5,951 nt of DNA, from NCBI GenBank assembly GCA_027356675.1, contig DAHVXO010000079.1, positions 1 through 5,951 of the forward strand, in the 5' to 3' direction. The stretch's first letter is position 1; every line of letters starts with the position of its first letter. The position numbers were made by a program, and so were the translations under genes. This document shows, piece by piece, positions 1 to 5,638 of the stretch. Origin of the DNA: Symbiobacteriaceae bacterium (GTDB lineage: Bacteria; Bacillota_E; Symbiobacteriia; Symbiobacteriales; Symbiobacteriaceae). The notes beneath the pieces were generated by a model. The model was given only the letters and a program-made list of their open reading frames with translations, searched no databases and had not been told where the DNA came from.

Positions 1-249
1 GTGAAGGCTGTTCTGACCAGCCGCATCAAGCGGCAGCAGATTCAGCTTGCCTGGGCCGAGGGCCGGCTGCCCGTGATCAAAGCCCTGCCAAAGGACTGGC
101 TGACCGGCGCCATTAGCCTCGCCAAGTATGATGTGGACTTCTTCACCAAGACGAGTGCGAATGACGTGGACAACCAGAAGTGGATCACCCTCCGGTTGGA
201 GAACGCCCAGACTCGTCTGGTAGCCCTCGAGGCGCAGGTTAAGCAGTAA
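1..249 (+). CDS. Unrecognised protein, C-terminal part or short complete gene
   Basis: The reading frame is open from the first base and stops at TAA 247-249, giving 82 residues if GTG 1 is the start. Because the window begins there, I cannot tell a true start from a gene cut by the edge, and no ribosome binding site can be checked. The product is soluble-looking and mixed in charge, with no cysteine and no signal peptide. The last 30 or so residues (TLRLENAQTRLVALEAQVKQ) look like a charged amphipathic helix, possibly a short coiled coil. Codon use resembles the confident genes downstream. It is followed within 25 bases by a strong terminator, so it is the last gene of its own transcription unit and not part of the cstA unit. 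I recognise no family. Confidence 0.6.
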   Translation: MKAVLTSRIKRQQIQLAWAEGRLPVIKALPKDWLTGAISLAKYDVDFFTKTSANDVDNQKWITLRLENAQTRLVALEAQVKQ

Positions 250-272
250 CGTCTCGATTCCCTTCCTAGCAC

Positions 273-324
273 AACACCGAACGCACGATCGCTTTGTCGA
301 AAGCGGCCGTACGTCCGGTGTTTT
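273..324 (+). terminator. Intrinsic terminator after the first gene
   Basis: A long imperfect hairpin has an outer stem AACACCG (273-279) pairing with CGGTGTT (316-322). Mostly paired middle sections follow, then an inner stem CGCTTT/AAAGCG around a GTCG tetraloop (296-299). The descending arm runs directly into TTTT (321-324). It is the only hairpin in the window with a T-run and separates the first gene from cstA. Confidence 0.8.
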
Positions 325-585
325 GCTATGTGACGACCGCGAACCATTATGTTCGGCAGATTAATTATCGGTCATTCGATTTTTATGTCTTTGCAGGAAT
401 TTCCGTAAGCGTGACAAAACTGAGTACATACACTTGTTGGATAGGCTGAATCGGGCGAGTTCGGCGTAACCATAACCAAAAAGGTCGCAATGCTAGCACC
501 CCAGGAGGTGAATTGGGACCACAGGGTTTGGATTGGGGGATTGCCGGTCCTAGCGATTGCAATGCCGAAAGGAGGTTGCGGATTC
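325..585 (+). promoter_or_regulatory. cstA upstream region, probably containing its promoter and 5' leader
   Basis: These 261 bases lie between the terminator and the preferred cstA start. The stretch at about 340-480 is clearly richer in A+T than the genes around it, as expected for a promoter region. I found no convincing paired -35/-10 boxes, so no promoter is placed. A second strong Shine-Dalgarno-like sequence, AGGAGGTGA (503-511), lies 65 bases upstream of the one used for cstA. A short inverted pair (GGGACC near 515-520 with GGTCCT near 546-551) lies between them. The leader could therefore be translated or folded, but this is inference. Confidence 0.4.
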
Positions 586-588
586 GTG
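568..588 (+). promoter_or_regulatory. Ribosome binding site deciding the cstA start
   Basis: AAAGGAGG at 568-575 lies 10 bases before GTG 586. This is a far better initiation signal than the one before ATG 490, and it places the first CstA transmembrane helix at the N-terminus. Confidence 0.75.
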
Positions 589-2355
589 AATTCACCAGCC
601 TTGTTCGTGTTGCTTGCGTTGGTCGCCTATGGGATTGCGTACTTCGGGTATGGCAAGTGGTTTGATCGCACGGTTTGGAAGCCCGAAGCGAAGCGGACGA
701 CTCCGGCGCACATGTACACCGATGGCGTGGAATACTTCCCAGTCACGAAGTACGTCCTCTGGGGATACCAGTTTAAGAGCGTAGCTGCGCTCGGCCCCAT
801 CCTTGGTCCTTTCATCGCCATTAATTACGGCTGGGCCCCGGCGCTCGCGTGGATCATCCTCGGTAACTTCTTCATCGGCTGGCTCCAGGACTATGGCTCC
901 ATCATGTTGTCCATTCGAAATGGCGGACGTTCATTTGGACCGATCACCTATGAGTTCACCGGCAACTCCGGCCGGAACACTCTCCTCGGCTTCATCCTCT
1001 TCTATCTCCTGATTATCTCAGCGACCTTTATCTACTTTATCGCCCTCTTCTGGCACATCTTCCCGGCCACCTTTGCAGCTACCGTGGGAATCATCCTGGT
1101 GGGCGTAGGCGCTGGTCAGTTGCTCTACAAGATGCGGGCGAACGTGGTCACCACCACGCTGTTGTCGATCGCGGCGATTGCACTGGTGATTTGGGCGGCA
1201 GCAGCGATTCCGGCGCTGCAGACCCCCGTGGGTGTCTGGCCGCCCAACCCCGCCAAGAACATCAATGCGGGCGGCATCGCTGGCAACTACTCGATCCTGA
1301 TCTGGAGCCTGGTGGCCTGCGTGGTGCTTTACCTGGCCTCCGTGCTGCCGCTGCCGACCTTCATCCAGCCCATTAACTATGTCTCCTTCTTCCCGGCGTT
1401 CCTGGCGATCATTCTGATTCTCGTAGGTGCGCTGGTCTCCGGGTTCACGGGCATTAAGCTGGAGCAACCAGCCTATATCAGCTTCAATCCGGGCGGAAAC
1501 GCACCGATGTGGCCACTGATGTTTGTCGCCATTGCCTGCGGCTCGATCTCGGGATGGCACTCCCTGGTCTCCAGTTCCAGTACTTCCAAGCAGCTTGACG
1601 TCGAGACCGACGCCCACCCAGTCGGCGCCGGCGCCATGCTCTCGGAGGGTTTGCTGGCCCTCGCGTCTTTGGCCGCGTACATGATCATTCCGAAGGCTCA
1701 GCTAAGCAGCAACATTGGGGGCTGGGTGGCCGGGGCCGTGAAGTTTACCGCTCCGTTCTTGGGTGGCCAGGCCTCTGAAGCCTTCCTCAAATCCTATTTC
1801 GGCGTCGTGCTGATCATTTACGCTCTGACCGTGCAGGCACTAGTGACGCGGTTTTGGCGCCTGGTCTCCACCGAGGTCTTCCAGGGTCCGTTCAGCAATC
1901 TCGGTCAGAAGCATGTCGCGACCGCCGTCGGGTTGCTGATACCGCTACTCTTCACAACCACGGGCTCCTGGAACAACTTGTGGTTGTATTTCGGTGGCGC
2001 TAATCAGCTTCTGGCGGGTCTGGCCTTGATGCTGATCACGATTCACCTGGCTCGCACCAAGGCACCAAGTCTGTACACGTTGGTTCCAGCGACCTTTATG
2101 ATCATCACAACGCTTTCCGCCCTTGCCTGGCAGGTAGTGAGGGTGTACTGGCCGGCCTTCATCAACAAGAAGACACTGGTGCAGTTCCCCTTCAATCAGT
2201 ATCCGGCCTTTGCCCGCACGATGGACGGAGTCTTCGTGGTGATTGGTGTCGCCCTCTTAGTCCTCGGGGCAATGATGGCCTGGCAGACGTACGTGTCGTG
2301 CGCTACCGCAACCAAGACCGGAGCAGCGCCAAAGCTGGCTGCGGGCGACGACTAA
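586..2355 (+). CDS. cstA: CstA-family carbon starvation permease (peptide/pyruvate transporter)
   Basis: This is an integral membrane permease of the CstA family. Characterised members take up peptides or pyruvate and are induced when preferred carbon runs out. The 589-residue product is close to the shorter CstA proteins and shorter than the roughly 700-residue E. coli form. By eye it has about 14-16 hydrophobic segments. Family hallmarks include YFPVTKYVLWGYQFKSVAALGP near residues 45-66 (the CstA 'F.i.GP..GP' region), SGWHSLVSSSSTSKQL near 322-337 followed by ETDA and a GAGAML segment, and LWLYFGGANQLLAGLAL near 466-482. The GTG 586 start is chosen because AAAGGAGG (568-575) sits 10 bases upstream and the protein then begins directly with a hydrophobic helix (NSPALFVLLALVAYG). 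The in-frame ATG 490 would add 32 residues unlike CstA and has only a weak AAGG ribosome site. It appears monocistronic, with a terminator before it and a strong hairpin after it. Confidence 0.93.
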   Translation: MNSPALFVLLALVAYGIAYFGYGKWFDRTVWKPEAKRTTPAHMYTDGVEYFPVTKYVLWGYQFKSVAALGPILGPFIAINYGWAPALAWIILGNFFIGWLQDYGSIMLSIRNGGRSFGPITYEFTGNSGRNTLLGFILFYLLIISATFIYFIALFWHIFPATFAATVGIILVGVGAGQLLYKMRANVVTTTLLSIAAIALVIWAAAAIPALQTPVGVWPPNPAKNINAGGIAGNYSILIWSLVACVVLYLASVLPLPTFIQPINYVSFFPAFLAIILILVGALVSGFTGIKLEQPAYISFNPGGNAPMWPLMFVAIACGSISGWHSLVSSSSTSKQLDVETDAHPVGAGAMLSEGLLALASLAAYMIIPKAQLSSNIGGWVAGAVKFTAPFLGGQASEAFLKSYFGVVLIIYALTVQALVTRFWRLVSTEVFQGPFSNLGQKHVATAVGLLIPLLFTTTGSWNNLWLYFGGANQLLAGLALMLITIHLARTKAPSLYTLVPATFMIITTLSALAWQVVRVYWPAFINKKTLVQFPFNQYPAFARTMDGVFVVIGVALLVLGAMMAWQTYVSCATATKTGAAPKLAAGDD

Positions 2356-2359
2356 GAAC

Positions 2360-2452
2360 GTGGACACGGAGCAGGGACCGACACACTGTCGGTCCCTGCT
2401 ATCCCTACGGTCCACCGAGCGGCACCGGGCAGGAGTCAAGCACCGTGTCCAC
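2360..2452 (+). repeat. Inverted repeat enclosing the post-cstA hairpin (possible branched RNA)
   Basis: GTGGACACGG (2360-2369) is the exact reverse complement of CCGTGTCCAC (2443-2452). The left arm abuts the 14-bp hairpin at 2370-2400, so the two helices could stack. A 42-base segment (2401-2442) is left as a third, weakly structured arm. The closing stem ends 34 bases before the Shine-Dalgarno sequence of the next gene, so the element could belong to the cstA 3' end or to the leader of the downstream operon. Confidence 0.55.
2370..2400 (+). terminator. Perfect 14-bp hairpin after cstA, without a T-run
   Basis: AGCAGGGACCGACA (2370-2383) pairs without mismatch to TGTCGGTCCCTGCT (2387-2400) around a three-base CAC loop, 14 bases after the cstA stop. 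It is very stable but is followed by ATCCCTACGG, not a T-run. It may terminate transcription or protect a 3' end. It is also the inner arm of a larger structure described separately. Confidence 0.6.
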
Positions 2453-2499
2453 TTCATCGAGCAGAATAACCCCTGAGCGAAACGCGGAGGTGAACCAGC

Positions 2500-2781
2500 T
2501 TGAGTGGAAAGAGCGACGAACCCAAGAAGAAGGGCGGGTTCATGGGTGCCGTCAAGGGCGTCTTGTACGGCATGGCCAGCCATGGCAACGTGACGGCGGC
2601 CCTCCGTACTCGGATGCACCTGGAGCACCTGTTCATGTTCATCACCCTTGGCGACATGCTCGGTATTCCTGTCCTGCCGCCATACTACTCCCTGCGCATC
2701 CTGCCCTACGCCGTGCCCAACATCGAGTCCTGGAAGCAGCGTGTCTTCCGGGAACGGGACTTTACGGACGCGATCTACTAG
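2500..2781 (+). CDS. Small protein with one hydrophobic segment, first gene of the ArsA-like operon
   Basis: I do not recognise a family for this 93-residue product. The TTG 2500 start is supported by GGAGGTGA (2486-2493), six bases upstream. The N-terminus is Lys-rich (KSDEPKKKGG, residues 4-13), followed by a Gly- and Ala-containing region up to about residue 35. A hydrophobic stretch (HLFMFITLGDMLGIPVLPPYY, about 43-63) follows, interrupted by Asp52 and by prolines. The tail is charged (ESWKQRVFRERDFTDAIY). This could be a monotopic or single-span membrane protein, or a buried amphipathic helix. It has no cleavable signal peptide. The stop lies 36 bases before the first ATPase gene, so the two are probably cotranscribed. 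Given that context, I infer a client, adaptor or membrane anchor for the ATPase pair. No motif proves this. Confidence 0.8.
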   Translation: MSGKSDEPKKKGGFMGAVKGVLYGMASHGNVTAALRTRMHLEHLFMFITLGDMLGIPVLPPYYSLRILPYAVPNIESWKQRVFRERDFTDAIY

Positions 2782-2802
2782 GGTTCCATTTAACGCTCGC
2801 CG

Positions 2803-2820
2803 TAGGAGGTCCTCATCATG
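2803..2820 (+). promoter_or_regulatory. Ribosome binding site of the first ATPase gene
   Basis: TAGGAGGT (2803-2810) stands seven bases before ATG 2818, a near-ideal signal that fixes the start. The P-loop then begins at residue 22, as is usual for ArsA/Get3 proteins. Confidence 0.85.
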
Positions 2821-3837
2821 CCAAAGGGACTTGGAGCCTACTTTGAACTGCACCCTGAGGTGGAGATCGTCATCTTCGCCGGCAAGGGTGGACTGGGCAA
2901 AACCACCAGCTCGTCCGGGTTGGCCTACTATATGTCGCAGGTCAAGAAGCGGCGGACCCTGCTCTTCTCCACCGACCCACAGGCCTCGTTGTCCGACATC
3001 TTCGAGCGGAATATCTACGGCCAGGGCGAGGTTGAGCTGTTGCCCAACCTCTTCGTAGTCGAAATCGACGCCGATCGCCGGGTCTCGGAGTACCAGAAGC
3101 AGGTCAAGCAGAAAATCATGGATATGTATGGCCTCGACGCCGTACCCAAGGAGATTGAAGAGTACATCGACTCCACCTCCGCCGAGCCGGCCATGTACGA
3201 GAGCGCCACGTATGACGCCATGGCCGAACTGGTAGCGAAAAAGGAGTACGACCTTTATATCTTTGATATGCCGCCCTTCGGCCACGGCGTCCGGATGGTC
3301 GCCATGGCGGATATCCTCTCGAAATGGGTGGAGAAGATCACCGACGCCCGCTCGAAGGTGGCGGAGTACGATGCGGTGGCCGCGACCCTCAAGGGGGAGA
3401 AGGGCCACGAAGACATGGTCATGATGGAGCTGCTCGACATCCGCAACAAGATCAAGGCGTTTACGGACCTGATCACCGCCCGCAAACGCACATCCTTCTT
3501 CATGGTCCTCATCCCCGAGAAGATGGCGATTCTCGACACCGACCGGGCGCTGCAGATGTTCGCCAACCTGGGCATCGATCTCTCCGGCCTCGTGCTCAAC
3601 CAGGTCTACCCGGCAGAACTCCTGACCAAGGAGGGTACCTCCGAGTACCTGCACAACCGGGTCACCATGCAGCAGGAGCATATGAAGACGATTGGCGACA
3701 AGTTCGGCGACAAGGTCAAGGGCATCGTGCCCATGTTCACTCGAGAGCCCAAGGGCTTCGAGATGATCAAGGTCGCCTCCGAGGCGCTGGTTGACTGCAA
3801 GGTCGATCTGCCGTCCACCAAGGGAGGTGTCCTCTAA
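2818..3837 (+). CDS. ArsA/Get3-family ATPase, catalytically complete paralogue
   Basis: This is a soluble P-loop ATPase of the ArsA/Get3 branch of the SIMIBI class, 339 residues and single-domain (classical ArsA is a two-domain fusion of about 580). The deviant Walker A is GKGGLGKTT (22-30), with Lys23 as the residue that reaches across the dimer interface in this family and Lys28 in the P-loop proper. Switch I is STDPQASLSD (51-60), keeping the catalytic Asp53 but with QA in place of the usual AH. Switch II is DMPPFGHG (150-157), keeping Asp150, Gly155 and His156 of the DTAPTGH pattern. Asn261-Gln262 (LVLNQV) match the adenine-contacting NQ of Get3-type proteins. The middle region (about 160-235) is helical and charged, where Get3 carries its client-binding subdomain. 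The only cysteine is near the C-terminus, so there is neither an As(III) triad nor a CxxC zinc site. It overlaps the next ATPase gene by one base, implying translational coupling and equal dosage. Confidence 0.93.
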   Translation: MPKGLGAYFELHPEVEIVIFAGKGGLGKTTSSSGLAYYMSQVKKRRTLLFSTDPQASLSDIFERNIYGQGEVELLPNLFVVEIDADRRVSEYQKQVKQKIMDMYGLDAVPKEIEEYIDSTSAEPAMYESATYDAMAELVAKKEYDLYIFDMPPFGHGVRMVAMADILSKWVEKITDARSKVAEYDAVAATLKGEKGHEDMVMMELLDIRNKIKAFTDLITARKRTSFFMVLIPEKMAILDTDRALQMFANLGIDLSGLVLNQVYPAELLTKEGTSEYLHNRVTMQQEHMKTIGDKFGDKVKGIVPMFTREPKGFEMIKVASEALVDCKVDLPSTKGGVL

Positions 3838-3839
3838 TG
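3822..3839 (+). promoter_or_regulatory. Coupled stop/start (TAATG) with internal ribosome binding site
   Basis: The stop TAA (3835-3837) shares its last A with ATG 3837 of the next gene. GGGAGGTG (3822-3829), inside the end of the first gene, is spaced seven bases before that ATG. This arrangement favours stoichiometric synthesis of the two ATPases. Confidence 0.85.
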
Positions 3840-4862
3840 GCTGAAACCCTGCAGCAGTTCCTGGACGCTAAACCGAACCTGCGCTTCGTCTTCACCGGCG
3901 GCAAGGGCGGGGTGGGCAAGACCATCTCTGCAGCGGTGTTGGGCCTCCGGTTCGCCCAGGAAGGCAAGAAAACGCTGGTCGCATCGCTCAACCCAGTACA
4001 TTCCCTGACATCGGTCTTCGACCAGAACCTCTCGGGCGGCAAATTCGTCCCCGTGGAAGGGGTGCCCAACCTCTTCGCCGTCGAAGTGGACGCCTCCGAC
4101 GTGGTTGCCCGTTACCGCGACAACATCGGCGTGCGCGTCAAGGAGTTCCTGAAGTACGCCGACATTCCCGTCGATTCAAAGCCCTTCGTCGATATCGCCG
4201 TCACCAATCCCGCCTTTGAGGAATCGGCCATGTTCGACAAGATGATCGACATCATGCTGAATGAAGGGAAGGATTTCGACCGGATTATCTTCGACACGGC
4301 GGCCGTGGCCAACGCCATCCGGCTCATTGGCCTGTCGAAGATCTATGGCCTTTGGTTGGGCCGCATGATCGACAGCCGCAAGGAGGCCCTCTCCCTGCGA
4401 GTCCAGCTCTCCTTTCGCAAGGAGAAGGTGGAGGCCGAGGTCAAGAAGGACCCGATGCTGGGCGACCTCATCGACATGAACGACCGCTTCAATCGGGTCA
4501 AGCACCTGCTGGTGGACCCGGAGATCACGGCCTTCTTCTTCGTGACCCTGCCGCTGACGCTGCCAATTTCGGTGGTGACCCGTTTTATCCAGCAGGTCAA
4601 GGCCTACGACATTCCCGTGGGTGGCGTGCTGGTCAACTCCTGCATCCGCACAGCGGAGGCCGAAAAGGCGCGCGGCGACGAGTATCTGCAGAACAAGTTC
4701 AAAGAGCAGCTGACATACATGAAGACCATCGCAGATACCCTGGGCGGTCTGGTCCGGTCGTACGTGCCGCTCTATAACGATGAGGTGCATGGACTCAATG
4801 CCCTTCGGCAGGTGGCGACGGATATGTTCGCCCCTGCGGACCCGACGCAGTACACCGCCTGA
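3837..4862 (+). CDS. ArsA/Get3-family paralogue with degenerate switch regions (probable non-hydrolysing partner)
   Basis: This 341-residue single-domain protein is paralogous to the preceding gene. Their C-terminal parts align directly (MKTI.D..G..V...VP near the end of both). The Walker A is intact: GGKGGVGKTI (21-30), with Lys23, Lys28 and Thr29. Switch I reads SLNPVHSL (50-57), so the catalytic Asp of the DPxHS motif is Asn52 (codon AAC at 3990-3992). Switch II reads DTAAVANA (153-160): Asp153-Thr-Ala are kept, but Pro, Thr, Gly and His of DTAPTGH are replaced. The adenine-contact pair NQ is Asn267-Ser268. In yeast Get3 the equivalent Asp-to-Asn change (D57N) is the standard hydrolysis-deficient mutant, so I infer that this subunit binds nucleotide but hydrolyses it poorly. 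The single Cys269 gives no metal site. Helical residues of about 170-235 would be the client-side subdomain. It is probably the obligate partner of the first ATPase. Confidence 0.92.
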   Translation: MAETLQQFLDAKPNLRFVFTGGKGGVGKTISAAVLGLRFAQEGKKTLVASLNPVHSLTSVFDQNLSGGKFVPVEGVPNLFAVEVDASDVVARYRDNIGVRVKEFLKYADIPVDSKPFVDIAVTNPAFEESAMFDKMIDIMLNEGKDFDRIIFDTAAVANAIRLIGLSKIYGLWLGRMIDSRKEALSLRVQLSFRKEKVEAEVKKDPMLGDLIDMNDRFNRVKHLLVDPEITAFFFVTLPLTLPISVVTRFIQQVKAYDIPVGGVLVNSCIRTAEAEKARGDEYLQNKFKEQLTYMKTIADTLGGLVRSYVPLYNDEVHGLNALRQVATDMFAPADPTQYTA

Positions 4863-4863
4863 G

Positions 4864-4896
4864 GGGGTTCGACTATCCGAGACCAGTCGAAGCCCC
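4864..4896 (+). terminator. Hairpin after the ATPase pair, without a T-run
   Basis: GGGGTTCGACT (4864-4874) pairs with AGTCGAA (4885-4891) and, after a one-base bulge at 4892, with CCCC (4893-4896). This makes an 11-bp stem beginning one base after the ATPase stop codon. TGCTGACG follows instead of Ts, so it may be a Rho-assisted terminator, an mRNA-stabilising 3' structure, or a partial block before the next gene. Confidence 0.5.
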
Positions 4897-4907
4897 TGCT
4901 GACGAAA

Positions 4908-4941
4908 ACGGCCGCAGGCCCTCTGAACCGGCCGAGGCCGT
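4908..4941 (+). repeat. Second GC-rich hairpin in the spacer before the 176-aa gene
   Basis: ACGGCC (4908-4913) pairs with GGCCGT (4936-4941). Internal GGCC copies at 4917-4920 and 4930-4933 can pair within it. Alternatively, the self-complementary CGGCCG at 4909-4914 can pair with the copy at 4929-4934. It ends nine bases before the AAGGAGG of the next gene, so it could tune termination or ribosome access. No T-run follows. Confidence 0.45.
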
Positions 4942-4967
4942 GCTAAACCTAAGGAGGCAGGGGGCCG

Positions 4968-5498
4968 TTGCGAGAACAGTTGCTGGCTGCCAACAACCTG
5001 CTGATCGGGACGACGAACATCCTGCTGGTCGGCGTGCCGGATACCTGGCGGGTCGCCAGGGGGCATTCCGGACCCGAAGTCGAGCGGTGGAGCGAGTACC
5101 GGACCCGGCGTTGGATGACTTTGGGTCAGGGTCCGTACCGGTTGGTGGATCCCCATCCCGAACAGCCGGCGTTGGTGCGGGCCGAGGTGGAACTCTTCAT
5201 CACGGCGCGGCCAGGAGAGGATGCCACTGTCGCAAAGCACCGCCTGACCACCACCGGCGAGAGCGGCGTCATGGACCTGGCCGGCCATGAGGCGCACTAC
5301 ACCTACGGCACGGTCAAACGGGGATTTCTGCGCAGCAGCGAGGTGCCGGCGCTGCACCTGGCATGGACTTGCGCCGAGACTTCCCGGCACCTGACGGTAG
5401 AGTACAGCGCTTCCTTCCAGAACGGGAACGTCATGGCGACGACCGACGACCTGTCCCAATTGCTCCAGGCCCTGACCCAGGCGATCCGGTGCCACTGA
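4968..5498 (+). CDS. Unrecognised 176-aa protein downstream of the ATPase pair
   Basis: The TTG 4968 start is supported by AAGGAGG (4951-4957), ten bases upstream. The 176-residue product matches no family I know. It has no signal peptide, though residues 11-23 (LLIGTTNILLVGV) are moderately hydrophobic. After that it alternates short polar and hydrophobic stretches, suggesting a beta-rich globular fold. Visible motifs are GHEAHYTYGTVKRG (106-119) and LHLAWTCAETSRHLTVEY (about 129-146). These carry one mid-protein cysteine (Cys135) next to a Trp and Thr-Arg pattern, with a second Cys two residues before the end. The spacer from the ATPase operon is 105 bases with two hairpins, so cotranscription is possible but not assured. 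Codon use matches its neighbours. A role with the ATPases is inference from position only. Confidence 0.8.
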   Translation: MREQLLAANNLLIGTTNILLVGVPDTWRVARGHSGPEVERWSEYRTRRWMTLGQGPYRLVDPHPEQPALVRAEVELFITARPGEDATVAKHRLTTTGESGVMDLAGHEAHYTYGTVKRGFLRSSEVPALHLAWTCAETSRHLTVEYSASFQNGNVMATTDDLSQLLQALTQAIRCH

Positions 5499-5506
5499 AC
5501 GACGTT

Positions 5507-5533
5507 CAGCCCTCCTGTTACCCAGGAGGGCTG
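5507..5533 (+). terminator. Perfect 11-bp hairpin after the 176-aa gene
   Basis: CAGCCCTCCTG (5507-5517) pairs exactly with CAGGAGGGCTG (5523-5533) around TTACC, starting nine bases after the stop codon. No T-run follows on either strand. Its position between convergent genes suggests a terminator or a 3' end block for the plus-strand unit. Confidence 0.6.
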
Positions 5534-5554
5534 CGCCTGTAGCAGGAACTGACC

Positions 5555-5638
5555 GTGGTAGTGGACGGGAGGGCCATCCCGGTGGACGAAGGTTATGAGC
5601 CGGTGCGCCAGGCGGTGACAGAGGCGCTATCGCGGTGA
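5555..5638 (+). CDS. Possible 27-aa mini-gene or gene remnant
   Basis: GTG 5555 to TGA 5636-5638 encodes a short peptide containing VVDGRAIPVDEGYEPVRQAV. Its composition looks protein-like and unlike random GC-rich translation. A weak AGCAGGA (5541-5547) lies seven bases upstream. The frame is closed by a TAG at 5540-5542, just before this site, so it is not the tail of a longer gene in the present sequence. It could be a genuine small protein or the leftover end of a decayed gene. I recognise no family. Confidence 0.25.
   Translation: MVVDGRAIPVDEGYEPVRQAVTEALSR

Noticed and set aside
329..344. TGTGA at 329-333 as a CRP site for cstA
   Set aside because: Only one half-site is present. The expected TCACA partner at the right spacing is missing.
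405..416. GTAAGCGTGACA upstream of cstA as a CcpA cre site
   Set aside because: The left half and central CG fit the consensus, but the right half matches only if a base is dropped, and the phylum is unknown.
490..585. N-terminal extension of CstA from ATG 490
   Set aside because: The 32 extra residues do not resemble CstA N-termini, the ribosome site is weak, and a strong one precedes GTG 586.
2257..3681. 474-codon open frame on the minus strand opposite the small gene and first ATPase
   Set aside because: It lies antisense to well-supported genes with clear motifs, has no family-like features, and is rich in His, Arg, Gly and Val. This is the usual shadow of GC-rich codon use.
3837..4862. 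Calling the ATPase pair an arsenite efflux pump (arsA)
   Set aside because: Both proteins are single-domain, lack the ArsA cysteine site, and have no arsB, arsD or arsR in view. The family is right but the arsenite function is not supported.
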